Shown here: piece by piece, positions 1-8,670 of the stretch
How the letters are laid out: every line of letters starts with the position of its first letter
Numbering within the stretch: the stretch's first letter is position 1
From: Tetragenococcus halophilus
Lineage (GTDB): Bacteria; Bacillota; Bacilli; Lactobacillales; Enterococcaceae
Length of the DNA: 64,000 nt
Reading direction: 5' to 3'
Assembly (NCBI RefSeq): GCF_021474685.1
Contig: NZ_JAKEIT010000012.1
Coordinates: 1-64,000 of the forward strand
The notes under the pieces: generated by a model
The model's database searches: none
Seen by the model: only the letters and a program-made list of their open reading frames with translations
Told to the model about the DNA's origin: nothing
Made by a program: the position numbers and the translations under genes

Positions 1-22
1 ATTATTTTTTTAAGAAACATTT

Positions 23-637
23 TCACACAATAGCTAACAATTCCAATAATGAATCGATCTGCCAATCAGCTCTACTCTGATCTACATCATATTCTTGTTT
101 TAAAGCAACTGTATAAAGCCCTGCTGCTCTTGCAGACTCAATTCCGACAAAAGAATCTTCGACAGCAATCGCTTTACCACCTAAATTTTCAGCACTAATT
201 TGATAAATTTCAGGATGTGGCTTACTTTCTCGCAATTCTTCACCACTGATCAGATAGTCAATGTAGGACGTTAATTCACATTGCTGGACCATTTCTTCAA
301 TATCTTTTCTTTTAGAAGAAGAAGCAATGGCAATTTTTTTGTTTCTTTCCTTTAATTTTTGCATCACTTGAGGAACTTCAGGTTTTAATGCTTGTTGTAA
401 GTCGATCTGATTATCTTCTCGAAATATTGCGTAATCTTTTTTCAATTCCATCCGTAAACTTTCATCTTGTACTAATTGCTCCCACGTACTTTCTTCCGTT
501 TTTCCCACGTAATCACTCAAATTTCTAGAAGCTGGTTCAACATTAATCATATCAAAGTATTTCATACGACGTTCAAAATAAAATTTTTCACTGTCGATCA
601 ATACGCCATCCATATCAAAAATAACACTATTATACAT
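23..637 (-). CDS. HAD-superfamily sugar-phosphate phosphatase / phosphomutase-like
   Basis: HAD hydrolase of the beta-phosphoglucomutase/phosphatase-like branch, about 204 aa. The N-terminus has the nucleophile motif FDMDGVLIDS, a helical cap follows, then the SSSKR motif II region and the late acidic motif AVEDSFVGIESARAAG. The start is the ATG at 637, because an AGGAGG-type site lies just upstream at about 641-648; an in-frame upstream start would lie inside the preceding gene's end. It is the last gene of the LevR-PTS locus and nearly touches the regulator stop at 648. A likely role is dephosphorylation or isomerisation of a sugar phosphate from the upstream deglycase pathway. The family is clear, the substrate is not. 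Confidence 0.85.
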   Translation of the reverse strand: MYNSVIFDMDGVLIDSEKFYFERRMKYFDMINVEPASRNLSDYVGKTEESTWEQLVQDESLRMELKKDYAIFREDNQIDLQQALKPEVPQVMQKLKERNKKIAIASSSKRKDIEEMVQQCELTSYIDYLISGEELRESKPHPEIYQISAENLGGKAIAVEDSFVGIESARAAGLYTVALKQEYDVDQSRADWQIDSLLELLAIV

Positions 638-647
638 GGTTCCTCCT

Positions 648-3395
648 TTAGTTAAATACAATATCGTTTAGCAAACGTAGTTCTAAATCAGATACTTTAA
701 TCGTATACTTTCCCTCAATATTTTGTAAACAACGATGGATTTTTTCCATTGTCATACGGTTTTCCTTTATATAATCTTCAATATCTTCTTGTTTGTCTAC
801 TTCTTCTTTACGCAAAATTCGCTCGATCATGCAGCTAATATGCAAGAAAAGCAAATATTTTTTATTCGCATTAAACGTTATTTCCAATACTCTTTGCATT
901 TCAGAAATGCTTTCACTAACTAAATTTAATACTCGATCTGCATCTAAAATTGTTAAACTTTCTACCATTTTTTTTAATGAGAAATTAAAAATAAGTTCTT
1001 GCTTCAAATCTTCCCCATCTACTTCAAATTTTTGAGCTATAATTTGAACGAAGCCATCAATTTGTTCTCCATTTACTAACTTGTCTAAACCAAAATACGG
1101 TACACTTTCAATTTCTGGATTCTCTGTACCAACGATAGCTAATACGTTATACATTTGAAAAGGCAATTCTTGTCGTTTATTTTCTTTTAATTTCAAGTAA
1201 TCATAAGGTAAAACCGTCAGCGTCTGCCCTGTTTCACCCAGACTTTTTTGTAAAATCTCTTTAATTTGTACTGCGCTTCCCATACCTGTATAACAACATG
1301 TAATGATAGCTTTCTTTTTATTTGTTTTTGGTGTTGTTAATTGTTTTTTAATCGGTAACCAATCGTTAATTTGTTCAGAAATTTCAAAGATTGTTTGACT
1401 ATTAATGATTAAATTACCAACTTCCAATAGTAAAGGAGAGTTAAAAGAATTAATCACCAGTAATGGACTCTGAATTTTTGTTGCTAGTTTTTCTGTAATG
1501 ATATTTAACGATCCCATGTCAATTAACACTACCAGTCCTTTTTCTACTTGATAGTTTTCAATATATTGAAATATTTTTGTTTCCACTTCACTAGTTGTAA
1601 TACCAAGCGGCATATCGTAAGCTTGAAAAATATTTTTTTGCAACATCCGGTTAGCGACGTTTGCCATACTACTAGCTGTTGAATAACCGTGAGCTAAGAC
1701 GATTGCTTTAATACTATTATCTGTTAAAGTCAAATTCATACTATGCAAGTAAAGTGCGATAAATACCACATCTTCATCTAACACCTCACTATCCATATGC
1801 AATGATAGAGAGTTTAAGAAACGTTTTGCTAACCAGACTTCATCTTTCATTTGTTCTTCTAAAAAATGAAGTAAGGGTTTCTTTAAATCTACCCAATCGG
1901 TATTATCAAAAAGAAAATCTTGGCTTTCTTTTACATATAAATAATTAGCAATTGAAAGTATTTTGTTTCCATCCTGCACAAAACCATAGTTTTCATTCAT
2001 AAATTGAAAAGCTGAGCGGATATTATAAGTAATAAATGAGAAGAAAGAAGTCTCTTTATCTTCTGGAGTAAAGAAAATAAACTCATCCATCAGTAAGGTC
2101 ACATTTTCAGTCGCAAAAGAAATAAATTGTGCAGGCGTTAAAGTATTATCTTCAATTTTTTTATAATCATCAAGTAAACGAGTAAAAAAGTTCTTTAATT
2201 TTTTTCGTTCTGAAGTCTCTAAATTCGGTTGAATTTCAGTATTGGGCAAATAAACCCGCTTATCTATGTTATGCTGATTACTTATTTTAGCAGAAGGATA
2301 GGGTTGTAATAAATTTTCTACAGGGATATCCAATAACTTAACATTTATACGTTGGTTACTATATTGCTTAGTATAAGCATTTCCGCAAGCAAATTTGATT
2401 AAGTTTTTAATTTTTCCCACATTACCTTCTAAATCTGCATCTATAAGAAAATGAATCACCTTGCTTGATACAGATAATTCCTTTTGTAAGATATTACTTT
2501 CTTGAATAAAAAACTGATCAATTAATTGTAGTCTTTCGGGCTGTGGCCGTTCGTAAAACCTTGGTAAACTAACAACCACAGGTACACGACGCAGAAATGT
2601 TGGTAAAAATGTCGATTCAATATTTTCTGTAGTGGCAAAAACTAAGCGAATATTTGCTTTCTTTTTAAGACTATCATTACCAATTGGAGAATACTCCCCT
2701 GTATCCATAAAGGTAAATAACTTTTCTTGTCCTTCTTCTGACAAGCGGTGGACTTCATCTAAAAATAAGACACCACCATCAGCTGCATCCAGTAAACCTT
2801 CTTTATTGGTATCAGCGCCCGTAAATGCCCCTTTAGTATAACCAAAAAGTACGCTAGACAATAGTTCTGGATTGTTATAATACTGTGCACAATTATGTGA
2901 TACAAAAGGAGCTGAAACATCAATAATTTGCTTTTCAGTCATATATTCATAGATTTTTTCTGCTAAAAAAGTTTTCCCAGAGCCGCTTGCCCCCATTAGC
3001 ATGATGGGTAAACCACCGTTAGGATACATAGCTGCTGTTTTAATTTGATTGATCTTTTCTTTCAAACTACCAAAAGCACCGATAACAGTTTCCAAAGGGT
3101 CCTTTTCTTTGTAATTCGATGGCGCTTCAGCAAATAACTCTTCAAATGAGTTATATTCTAAATGCTGTGCTTCAAAAAACGTTTCTGTAAAAGCTTTTTT
3201 ATGTAAAAATGAAACAGGATATGTTTTGATTTTTAGTAAAATTTGCTTTCGAAACGCTTCATTCAAGTAGCTGCTAACAGTACTACGTTTCAAACCGACT
3301 TGTTCGGAAATAGCATTCGCAGAGAAACTCATTTTATTCACTTGACTGTATTTTTTAGTTAAATCATATAAATAATTTTCAATTTTTTCTCTCAT
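648..3395 (-). CDS. LevR-type sigma-54-dependent PTS transcriptional activator
   Basis: Large (915 aa) sigma-54 activator of the LevR/MtlR type. Visible parts: N-terminal HTH at about residues 20-50; AAA+ domain with Walker A GASGSGKT (135-142), the sigma-54 contact loop GAFTGA (189-194) and Walker B GVLFLDE (about 209-215); then a PRD, a mannose-type EIIA-like part (KAIVLAHGYSTASSM), a GatB-like EIIB part (CCYTGMGSA) and a C-terminal PRD. Such proteins activate mannose-class PTS operons and are controlled by PTS phosphorylation of the PRDs. It sits just downstream of the IIA-IIB-IIC-IID-deglycase genes, whose upstream region carries a near-consensus -24/-12 promoter (7091-7108), so that operon is its likely target. 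An AAGGAG site precedes the start. Confidence 0.92.
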   Translation of the reverse strand: MREKIENYLYDLTKKYSQVNKMSFSANAISEQVGLKRSTVSSYLNEAFRKQILLKIKTYPVSFLHKKAFTETFFEAQHLEYNSFEELFAEAPSNYKEKDPLETVIGAFGSLKEKINQIKTAAMYPNGGLPIMLMGASGSGKTFLAEKIYEYMTEKQIIDVSAPFVSHNCAQYYNNPELLSSVLFGYTKGAFTGADTNKEGLLDAADGGVLFLDEVHRLSEEGQEKLFTFMDTGEYSPIGNDSLKKKANIRLVFATTENIESTFLPTFLRRVPVVVSLPRFYERPQPERLQLIDQFFIQESNILQKELSVSSKVIHFLIDADLEGNVGKIKNLIKFACGNAYTKQYSNQRINVKLLDIPVENLLQPYPSAKISNQHNIDKRVYLPNTEIQPNLETSERKKLKNFFTRLLDDYKKIEDNTLTPAQFISFATENVTLLMDEFIFFTPEDKETSFFSFITYNIRSAFQFMNENYGFVQDGNKILSIANYLYVKESQDFLFDNTDWVDLKKPLLHFLEEQMKDEVWLAKRFLNSLSLHMDSEVLDEDVVFIALYLHSMNLTLTDNSIKAIVLAHGYSTASSMANVANRMLQKNIFQAYDMPLGITTSEVETKIFQYIENYQVEKGLVVLIDMGSLNIITEKLATKIQSPLLVINSFNSPLLLEVGNLIINSQTIFEISEQINDWLPIKKQLTTPKTNKKKAIITCCYTGMGSAVQIKEILQKSLGETGQTLTVLPYDYLKLKENKRQELPFQMYNVLAIVGTENPEIESVPYFGLDKLVNGEQIDGFVQIIAQKFEVDGEDLKQELIFNFSLKKMVESLTILDADRVLNLVSESISEMQRVLEITFNANKKYLLFLHISCMIERILRKEEVDKQEDIEDYIKENRMTMEKIHRCLQNIEGKYTIKVSDLELRLLNDIVFN

Positions 3396-3477
3396 GATTC
3401 ACAGCTCCTTAAATGCCTGACATAAGTATTTCTTTCATATTCTATGTATTAAATAGTTAAATTGCAATTTAATAGGT

Positions 3478-3508
3478 AATAAGCTGAGACTAAAGTCCCA
3501 GCTTATAA
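3478..3508. terminator. Hairpin between deglycase gene and LevR-type regulator
   Basis: Inverted repeat ATAAGCTGAGACT / AGTCCCAGCTTAT immediately after the deglycase stop. The U-run is stronger for plus-strand reading, so it may be an attenuating or RNA-processing hairpin rather than a strong minus-strand terminator. Confidence 0.4.
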
Positions 3509-3511
3509 TTT

Positions 3512-4477
3512 TTAGTATTCTAATTTCCACATATAGCGACGTTTTGTCAATGGATGTTGCCTAGCTTTTGCTAGTTCTTCGGCGTATACTCTAAATACAG
3601 CCGTAATTACAAATGGGTTAAAATAATCTAAAACTGGTTTTTCAATAACAGAAGATAATCCATAATCAAGAGCATCAACTACTGCCGTATTCGCTTCAAA
3701 ACGTTCCAAGAAAGTTAAAGCACGAGCATCGATAGATCTTGTCGTCCCATCATTCATCAATAAAATAAATGGAACACCTTTATCTGTAATTTCAAATGGG
3801 CCATGGAAGTATTCACCAGCATGGAAAGTTCCCGAGTTAATCCACTGCATTTCCATCATTAAACAAACTGAAGTCGAATAGGCAACTTCATGAGTAGCGC
3901 CACTACTCATCACATAAATAACTTCTTCGTCTTTGAATTGTTCTGCAAATTGTTTGGCATCTTTTCTAGCTTCCAAAGCTGATTGTTGAGAAAGATCATA
4001 AATCTTATCAAAACCACTTTGCATAGCCTCATAATATTCATATCCTTCAATTTGGTTTAACAATTCTACTGCAAGCTGTAAAGCATAACCAGTTTTTTCA
4101 AGTTTCGCTGCGTAATTTTCAGCAAAACCGTGTAAAATTACATAGTCAGCATCTTTCGTTAAAGGAGAACCTTCACTACGAGTTAAGCTAATAACATGTG
4201 CTCCCTTTTCTTTAGCTACAGTATTAGCTTCAACTGTTTCTGGCGTAGTCCCTCCTAATGAAGCTGTAATGACTACTGCATTTTCATTAACTAAAGCAGG
4301 TGTAGCGTAATTAAATTCATTTGAAGTATAATGGCTTACGCTTATTTTTTTGGCATTTTGATCTAAGAAGTATTTTGCTGGATAAAGATCAGCTTTTGAA
4401 GCACCACATCCTACAAAAACCACGTGTGTAATTTCATTTTTGCCTAAAATTTCTTTGATAATACTTTTTGGATTCAT
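3512..4477 (-). CDS. SIS-domain sugar-phosphate deglycase (FrlB/GfrF-like)
   Basis: 321-aa protein with two SIS (sugar isomerase) domains. The N-terminal domain has VFVGCGASKADLYP and ASLGGTTPETVE; the second has the YVMSSGATHEVAYS segment and the TFHAGEYFHGPFE motif typical of fructosamine-6-phosphate deglycases (FrlB/GfrF family). These enzymes cleave fructoselysine- or glucoselysine-type 6-phosphates into a hexose 6-phosphate and an amino acid. It is the last gene of a mannose-type PTS operon under a LevR-type activator, the arrangement known for Amadori-product PTS operons in Enterococcus and Salmonella. Those operons can carry two deglycases; only one is present here, so the exact substrate is uncertain. 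AGGAGG lies 10 nt before the ATG. Confidence 0.82.
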   Translation of the reverse strand: MNPKSIIKEILGKNEITHVVFVGCGASKADLYPAKYFLDQNAKKISVSHYTSNEFNYATPALVNENAVVITASLGGTTPETVEANTVAKEKGAHVISLTRSEGSPLTKDADYVILHGFAENYAAKLEKTGYALQLAVELLNQIEGYEYYEAMQSGFDKIYDLSQQSALEARKDAKQFAEQFKDEEVIYVMSSGATHEVAYSTSVCLMMEMQWINSGTFHAGEYFHGPFEITDKGVPFILLMNDGTTRSIDARALTFLERFEANTAVVDALDYGLSSVIEKPVLDYFNPFVITAVFRVYAEELAKARQHPLTKRRYMWKLEY

Positions 4478-4532
4478 TTAAGAATGCCCTCCTAAAATTT
4501 TTTATTAAACCAAAATGGTTTATTATAGCTAA

Positions 4533-5348
4533 TTAATTTAAAATACCTAATACATTAAATACCACGCCCCCAACGATACAAATTGTAAGCAGCCAACCCA
4601 TCGGAACTTTTTTCTTAATCAACCAATACATAATAAAGGTAGCTGCTAAGGAAAGCATTTGTGGTAAGAGATCATCTAAAACATCTTGTAGTACAAAAGT
4701 TTCACCAAAACTAATTGGAGTTTCTAATTCAATTAAGCTTGCGATCATTGAGCCGATTACCATAAGTCCTACAATAGAGCACACATACATTACGCGATCC
4801 ATTAATCCTTCTTCATACAACTTAGCCAAATACTTGTTACCCATCGTATAACCAAGCTTGCCGCCGTAGTAAGTAATAACAAAGGACGGAACAAACGAAA
4901 TAGTCATCGCTAAAATCGGACCTAAAATACTTCCTTCTCTGGCTAGATTAATTCCTAAACCAAAAGCTAAGACACGGATTGTTCCTTGAAAGAAAGAATC
5001 ACCAATTCCAGATAATGGCCCCATCAAACTTGTTTTAACAGCAGTGATCGTCTCTGGGTTAAAATTTTCTTGATCTTCATAGTATTGCTCTTCCATCGAA
5101 GCGCTCAATCCTAAAACAAACGCACTAGTTTGTGGCGTACAATTATAATAGAGCATATGTCGTTGATAAGCTTCTTTTTTCAATTCGCCATCCTCGCTGT
5201 TTTTATAAATATTATCTAAAACAGGAGCGATCCCATACATAAATCCCATATTCATTTGTCGCTCGTAGTTCCAAGAAGCTTGAATAGCCCATGAACGCCA
5301 GAAAAATTGCCAATATTTCCAGCTGTTTGGATCTTTTTCTTTTGCCAT
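4533..5348 (-). CDS. PTS mannose-class EIID component
   Basis: Membrane component IID of a mannose/fructose/sorbose-class PTS, about 271 aa. Family hallmarks are the WNYERQMNMGFMYGIAPVL segment near residues 27-45, the loop MGPLSGIGDSFFQGTIRVLAFGLG and several C-terminal hydrophobic helices. With IIC it forms the sugar channel and receives phosphate through IIB. The ATG at 5348 is chosen because AAGGAGG lies 7-8 nt upstream; the TTG one codon earlier is poorer. It follows IIC closely in the same operon. Substrate is inferred only from the neighbouring deglycase, probably a glycated amino compound. Confidence 0.92.
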   Translation of the reverse strand: MAKEKDPNSWKYWQFFWRSWAIQASWNYERQMNMGFMYGIAPVLDNIYKNSEDGELKKEAYQRHMLYYNCTPQTSAFVLGLSASMEEQYYEDQENFNPETITAVKTSLMGPLSGIGDSFFQGTIRVLAFGLGINLAREGSILGPILAMTISFVPSFVITYYGGKLGYTMGNKYLAKLYEEGLMDRVMYVCSIVGLMVIGSMIASLIELETPISFGETFVLQDVLDDLLPQMLSLAATFIMYWLIKKKVPMGWLLTICIVGGVVFNVLGILN

Positions 5349-5360
5349 CAAAATCCCTCC

Positions 5361-6146
5361 TTATAAATCATCTTCTAATGGGTCTACTTCTTCAGTATTC
5401 CCACCGTTTCCGCCATTTCTACCATATTTCACTTCATACATCACAAAAGCCACGATACAAGCAAAAAGTGCTATCCCTGTAACGTCTAACCCTGAATAAG
5501 CAGTAATCAAAAAACCTAAAAGCAAATAAGGAATTAGACGGTTTGTCAACATTGTATTAAGCAACAAGGCAAACCCAAAAGCTGGTAAAATTTTACTTGC
5601 AACACCTAATCCATCTGTCAGCCATTCAGGAATAATATCTACTAACTGCTGAACTAAATCTGTTCCAAAATAAATGGCCATGAAAATGGGGATAAAATAA
5701 CTTAAACCATATAAAAGTGTTCCCCAACCTATGTGAATCCTTCGAGCTTTTGCAAATTTTCCTTGTTCAATTAACGTATCCGCTCGGTGAGAAAAATTGG
5801 ATAAAAACGTTCGTAGTACAATATCAAGCATCTGTCCCAAAACGGAAATAGGTACAGCTATCGTCAGAGCTGTTTCAGCGTTTGCATTGGAAAAGATAGC
5901 AAAAGCTGCTGCAATAATTGAGGCCATATTCATATTAGGTGGAGCAGCAGCTCCTATATTTACAATTCCTAATGACATCAATTCGAGTGACGCACCTACA
6001 ACCAGTCCAGTTTGCAGATCTCCAAGTACCAGCCCAACAAGCGTACTACCAATGAGGGGACGTTCAAAATTTAAACGGCCTAGTATACGCGAATCAAGAG
6101 CACAAAAGACACCAATAAATCCTAGTAAAATCGACTGAACTAACAT
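5361..6146 (-). CDS. PTS mannose-class EIIC component
   Basis: 261-aa integral membrane IIC subunit of the mannose class. The family signature is a run of small-residue helices with LGFIGVFCALDSRILGRL at the N-terminus and the LVLGDLQTGLVVGASLELMSLG segment. The C-terminal tail is hydrophilic and Gly/Asn/Glu-rich, which is common in this family. A strong AAAGGAGG site precedes the ATG. It lies between IIB and IID in an IIA-IIB-IIC-IID order. Confidence 0.92.
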   Translation of the reverse strand: MLVQSILLGFIGVFCALDSRILGRLNFERPLIGSTLVGLVLGDLQTGLVVGASLELMSLGIVNIGAAAPPNMNMASIIAAAFAIFSNANAETALTIAVPISVLGQMLDIVLRTFLSNFSHRADTLIEQGKFAKARRIHIGWGTLLYGLSYFIPIFMAIYFGTDLVQQLVDIIPEWLTDGLGVASKILPAFGFALLLNTMLTNRLIPYLLLGFLITAYSGLDVTGIALFACIVAFVMYEVKYGRNGGNGGNTEEVDPLEDDL

Positions 6147-6167
6147 ACTTTTTTCCTCCTTTCAAAT

Positions 6168-6638
6168 TCACAATTTACTATTTAAATCTTCTTTTTTAGA
6201 AGTCGGCACCTGTTGCATATATAAATTAATTCCCATGTCCTTTAATTTTTTCGAATCATCTACTTCCGCAGAAGTTAAATGAATAGCGTTACTATATTGT
6301 TCAGAACCCTCTTTTTTAGGAATACCACCATAATTAATCTCTTCAATTTTTGAATAGGCTTCACAAAATTTTAGGGTCTCCTCTGTATTACCAAAAATCA
6401 ACATGATATTATCGCTCAACTGTTCAACCTTTGAAATCTTTGAAATAAGCTCATCTACTGTAAAGATATTTAATTTCATTCCAGATGGTTTTGATAAATT
6501 TAACGACATTTTTTTGAAATCATCTGTAGCAGCTTCATCATTAACTACAATAGTACGTGTAATTCCTAGAGCCTTGCTCCAAGCAAAAACAACCTGGCCG
6601 TGCAGTAAACGATAATCAATACGTACTAATTTGATCAT
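6168..6638 (-). CDS. PTS mannose-class EIIB component
   Basis: 156-aa cytoplasmic IIB. The signature RIDYRLLHGQVVFAW near residues 6-20 holds the phosphorylated histidine. It accepts phosphate from IIA and passes it to the sugar during transport through IIC/IID. Its ATG overlaps the IIA stop (ATGA), indicating translational coupling. It has the usual family length. Confidence 0.93.
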   Translation of the reverse strand: MIKLVRIDYRLLHGQVVFAWSKALGITRTIVVNDEAATDDFKKMSLNLSKPSGMKLNIFTVDELISKISKVEQLSDNIMLIFGNTEETLKFCEAYSKIEEINYGGIPKKEGSEQYSNAIHLTSAEVDDSKKLKDMGINLYMQQVPTSKKEDLNSKL

Positions 6639-7054
6639 AGGTCATCACCTTCTGTATTTGTATTTTTTTCAAGCAAGCTATTACAATTAATAATCCCTTG
6701 TTGGCTTTCTTGAATAATTCTATCTAGTTCTTTTTCCTCTATTTTTTCAGTTTGGGTCGCAATCCCCATAACTAACATTAAATTCATACCAGCTATCAAA
6801 GTAATATTGGATTTATTTAACAACTTCAAAACTTCATTATTTACACTGCCACCAAAAATATCACTTAATATGTAAATATGATCATTTTCATTAAAAGTTT
6901 TGATTTTTTCATTCATACTATGTAATAATCTACTGTCATCGTCTCGATAACTAGAAAAAGCATGAATATTATCTAATTCCCCAATCAACATACTCGCTGT
7001 TTGTAGCATTCCTTTAGCAAGCTCACCATGACTGGCCAATAAGATCTGGTTCAT
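6635..7054 (-). CDS. PTS mannose-class EIIA component
   Basis: About 139-aa IIA of the mannose class, starting MNQILLASHGELAKGM, with the phosphorylatable His near residue 9. The start at 7054 is chosen for its GGAGG site at about 7061-7066. A longer reading from 7108 is excluded because it would run through the -24/-12 promoter at 7091-7108. It is the first gene of the operon IIA-IIB-IIC-IID-deglycase. No IIB is fused to it, unlike some manL genes. Confidence 0.92.
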   Translation of the reverse strand: MNQILLASHGELAKGMLQTASMLIGELDNIHAFSSYRDDDSRLLHSMNEKIKTFNENDHIYILSDIFGGSVNNEVLKLLNKSNITLIAGMNLMLVMGIATQTEKIEEKELDRIIQESQQGIINCNSLLEKNTNTEGDDL

Positions 7055-7090
7055 TTTATCCCTCCTTCTATTCCGCTTGTATAAATATAT

Positions 7091-7108
7091 AAGCAATTTG
7101 CGTGCCAA
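7091..7108 (-). promoter_or_regulatory. Sigma-54 (-24/-12) promoter of the mannose-type PTS operon
   Basis: On the minus strand the sequence is TTGGCACG, four bases, then TTGCTT, which matches the RpoN consensus TGGCACG-N4-TTGCW. It sits about 40 bp upstream of the IIA start, and a GAFTGA-containing LevR-type activator is encoded in the same locus. This is the clearest promoter in the window. Confidence 0.88.
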
Positions 7109-7210
7109 AATTTACAAATCCTTCCATATCAAGAAAAAATAAAAGTATCTGAATATTCTCAACAGTGTTTTTATGAAATCAACACTATTAAGCCTAAAGT
7201 GTTGGAAGAT

Positions 7211-7265
7211 AGAAAAATAGAGGCTTTCTCAAGTATAAAACTTAAGAAAGCCTCTATTTTTTTCG
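7211..7265. terminator. Bidirectional Rho-independent terminator
   Basis: Long hairpin with arms AATAGAGGCTTTCTT / GAGAAAGCCTCTATT flanked by A and T runs on both sides. It lies just after the end of the SorC-type regulator (7286) and isolates the glucitol-type operon from the sigma-54 operon. Confidence 0.85.
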
Positions 7266-7285
7266 ATACTTTATAATTCTTCACG

Positions 7286-8227
7286 TCACTTTTCCAATAA
7301 TCTTTTTGCTATTTCATCAGTTGTAACTAAAACATTAAATAGCTTATGTTTAACAGCAACTTCAACAGCATCAAATTTACTATTTTCATAGGCAATTGCC
7401 ATTACGGTAGGTATTTGTTTTATTTCCTCTAAACTAATCCCCATTACTTGTTGATTTATATTAACATCTGCTTCTCTGCCATCCTCACCAAAAAACCGCG
7501 AATTAATATCGCCAACTACTTCATTTTCTTTCAGCTTCTCAATATCTTTTTGATTAATATAACCTATTTTTTCCATCGTACTATTATTTCTTGGATCAGA
7601 AATTCCCACAAGAGCAATATCAACAGATTTACTTTCTTCCATCACATTATAGATTGTAGGGTTATTAGCCAATTCTTTTCTTAAACTAGTATTTGATATT
7701 AAAGCAGGCGCATATAGATATCTGGTTTTAGCTCTTAATTTACGAGCCAAATCATAACAAAGCTGATTGGAATGAATATCAATATATTTATCGCCCATTC
7801 CTCCTATAAGAGGGAAAATAGTAACATCAGACTGTTTTTCAAAAGGGTATCGGTTGACTAATTCTCTCAATGATTCGCCCCAAGAAATGCCAAGTTTTTT
7901 ACTTCCTTTTATCATCTTTTGCAACCACAAAGCCGCCTCTCTAGCAGCCATTTTCTTAACTTCACTTGCTTCTAAATCTAAAGTATCCACAACCAACACT
8001 CTTTTTAAATCATATTGAAGCTCCAACTCTCTTTCTAGTCTAATACTGTATGAACTTTTACTATTAATAAATATCTCAACAACGCCAGCTTCCTTTGCAT
8101 CAATCAACATTTTGGAAATAAGTGATCTAGAAACACCCATATTTCGAGCAATTTCAGCCTGTGTCATACCTTCTTCATAATACATGGAAGATACTCTTAC
8201 AAGTTCTTTTTCTTCAGATTGATTCAT
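7286..8227 (-). CDS. SorC/DeoR-type sugar-binding transcriptional regulator
   Basis: 313-aa regulator of the SorC (sugar-binding domain) family. The N-terminal HTH reads YYEEGMTQAEIARNMGVSRSLISKML-like at residues 16-43 and is followed by a sugar-phosphate-binding domain (LGISWGESLRELV; FPLIGGMGDKYID; ALVGISDPRN). These proteins sense a phosphorylated sugar or polyol and control the adjacent operon. It is the last gene of the glucitol-type PTS cluster. GGAGGTG precedes the ATG. Confidence 0.88.
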   Translation of the reverse strand: MNQSEEKELVRVSSMYYEEGMTQAEIARNMGVSRSLISKMLIDAKEAGVVEIFINSKSSYSIRLERELELQYDLKRVLVVDTLDLEASEVKKMAAREAALWLQKMIKGSKKLGISWGESLRELVNRYPFEKQSDVTIFPLIGGMGDKYIDIHSNQLCYDLARKLRAKTRYLYAPALISNTSLRKELANNPTIYNVMEESKSVDIALVGISDPRNNSTMEKIGYINQKDIEKLKENEVVGDINSRFFGEDGREADVNINQQVMGISLEEIKQIPTVMAIAYENSKFDAVEVAVKHKLFNVLVTTDEIAKRLLEK

Positions 8228-8298
8228 TCAAGCACCTCCGAACCTTTCCTTACAATTAGATCATATCATAATTAGAAGGGATCAACACGACTGTCTTG

Positions 8299-8658
8299 TT
8301 ACTCATTCCAAATTTTAATTTCATCCCCTACTTTAATAGTAGGGAAAACTTTAGGTGATGCAATAACCGCCCCAGGCAAAACTTCCTCTTGAGCCGAACG
8401 AAAATAAATAGATACGTGGCCAAGTTCTTCAAAATTTTGATTAGCAGAACTACCCACTTGATTGATCGTATACGTTTGATCTCCAAGTTGTACTTTTGTC
8501 CCTACTTGTAGAACGTTATCCGGAGTATCATTAAATTCATGAATGACAGAAATAGGTTTTAACTCTGGAGTAGCACTTGTACCAAATAGTATCACTAACA
8601 TCTCTTCTTTAAATTCTGGGACTGATTCTCCAATTTCTATTACTTTACTAGTTATCAC
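8299..8658 (-). CDS. srlB: PTS glucitol/sorbitol-class EIIA
   Basis: 119-aa IIA of the glucitol class (SrlB/GutA type). The segment MLVILFGTSATPELKPISVIHEF holds the conserved phosphorylatable His, and the C-terminus has the family's beta-rich VGDEIKIWN ending. It starts at a GTG with AGGAGG seven nt upstream. It is the third PTS gene after IIC and IIB. The cluster holds no recognisable sorbitol-6-phosphate dehydrogenase, so the polyol may not be glucitol. Confidence 0.88.
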   Translation of the reverse strand: MITSKVIEIGESVPEFKEEMLVILFGTSATPELKPISVIHEFNDTPDNVLQVGTKVQLGDQTYTINQVGSSANQNFEELGHVSIYFRSAQEEVLPGAVIASPKVFPTIKVGDEIKIWNE

Positions 8659-8670
8659 AAAAATTCCTCC

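Noticed and set aside
7055..7108. Longer N-terminus for the mannose-type IIA gene starting at 7108
   Set aside because: It would translate the sigma-54 promoter; the ATG at 7054 has a strong ribosome-binding site and matches family starts.
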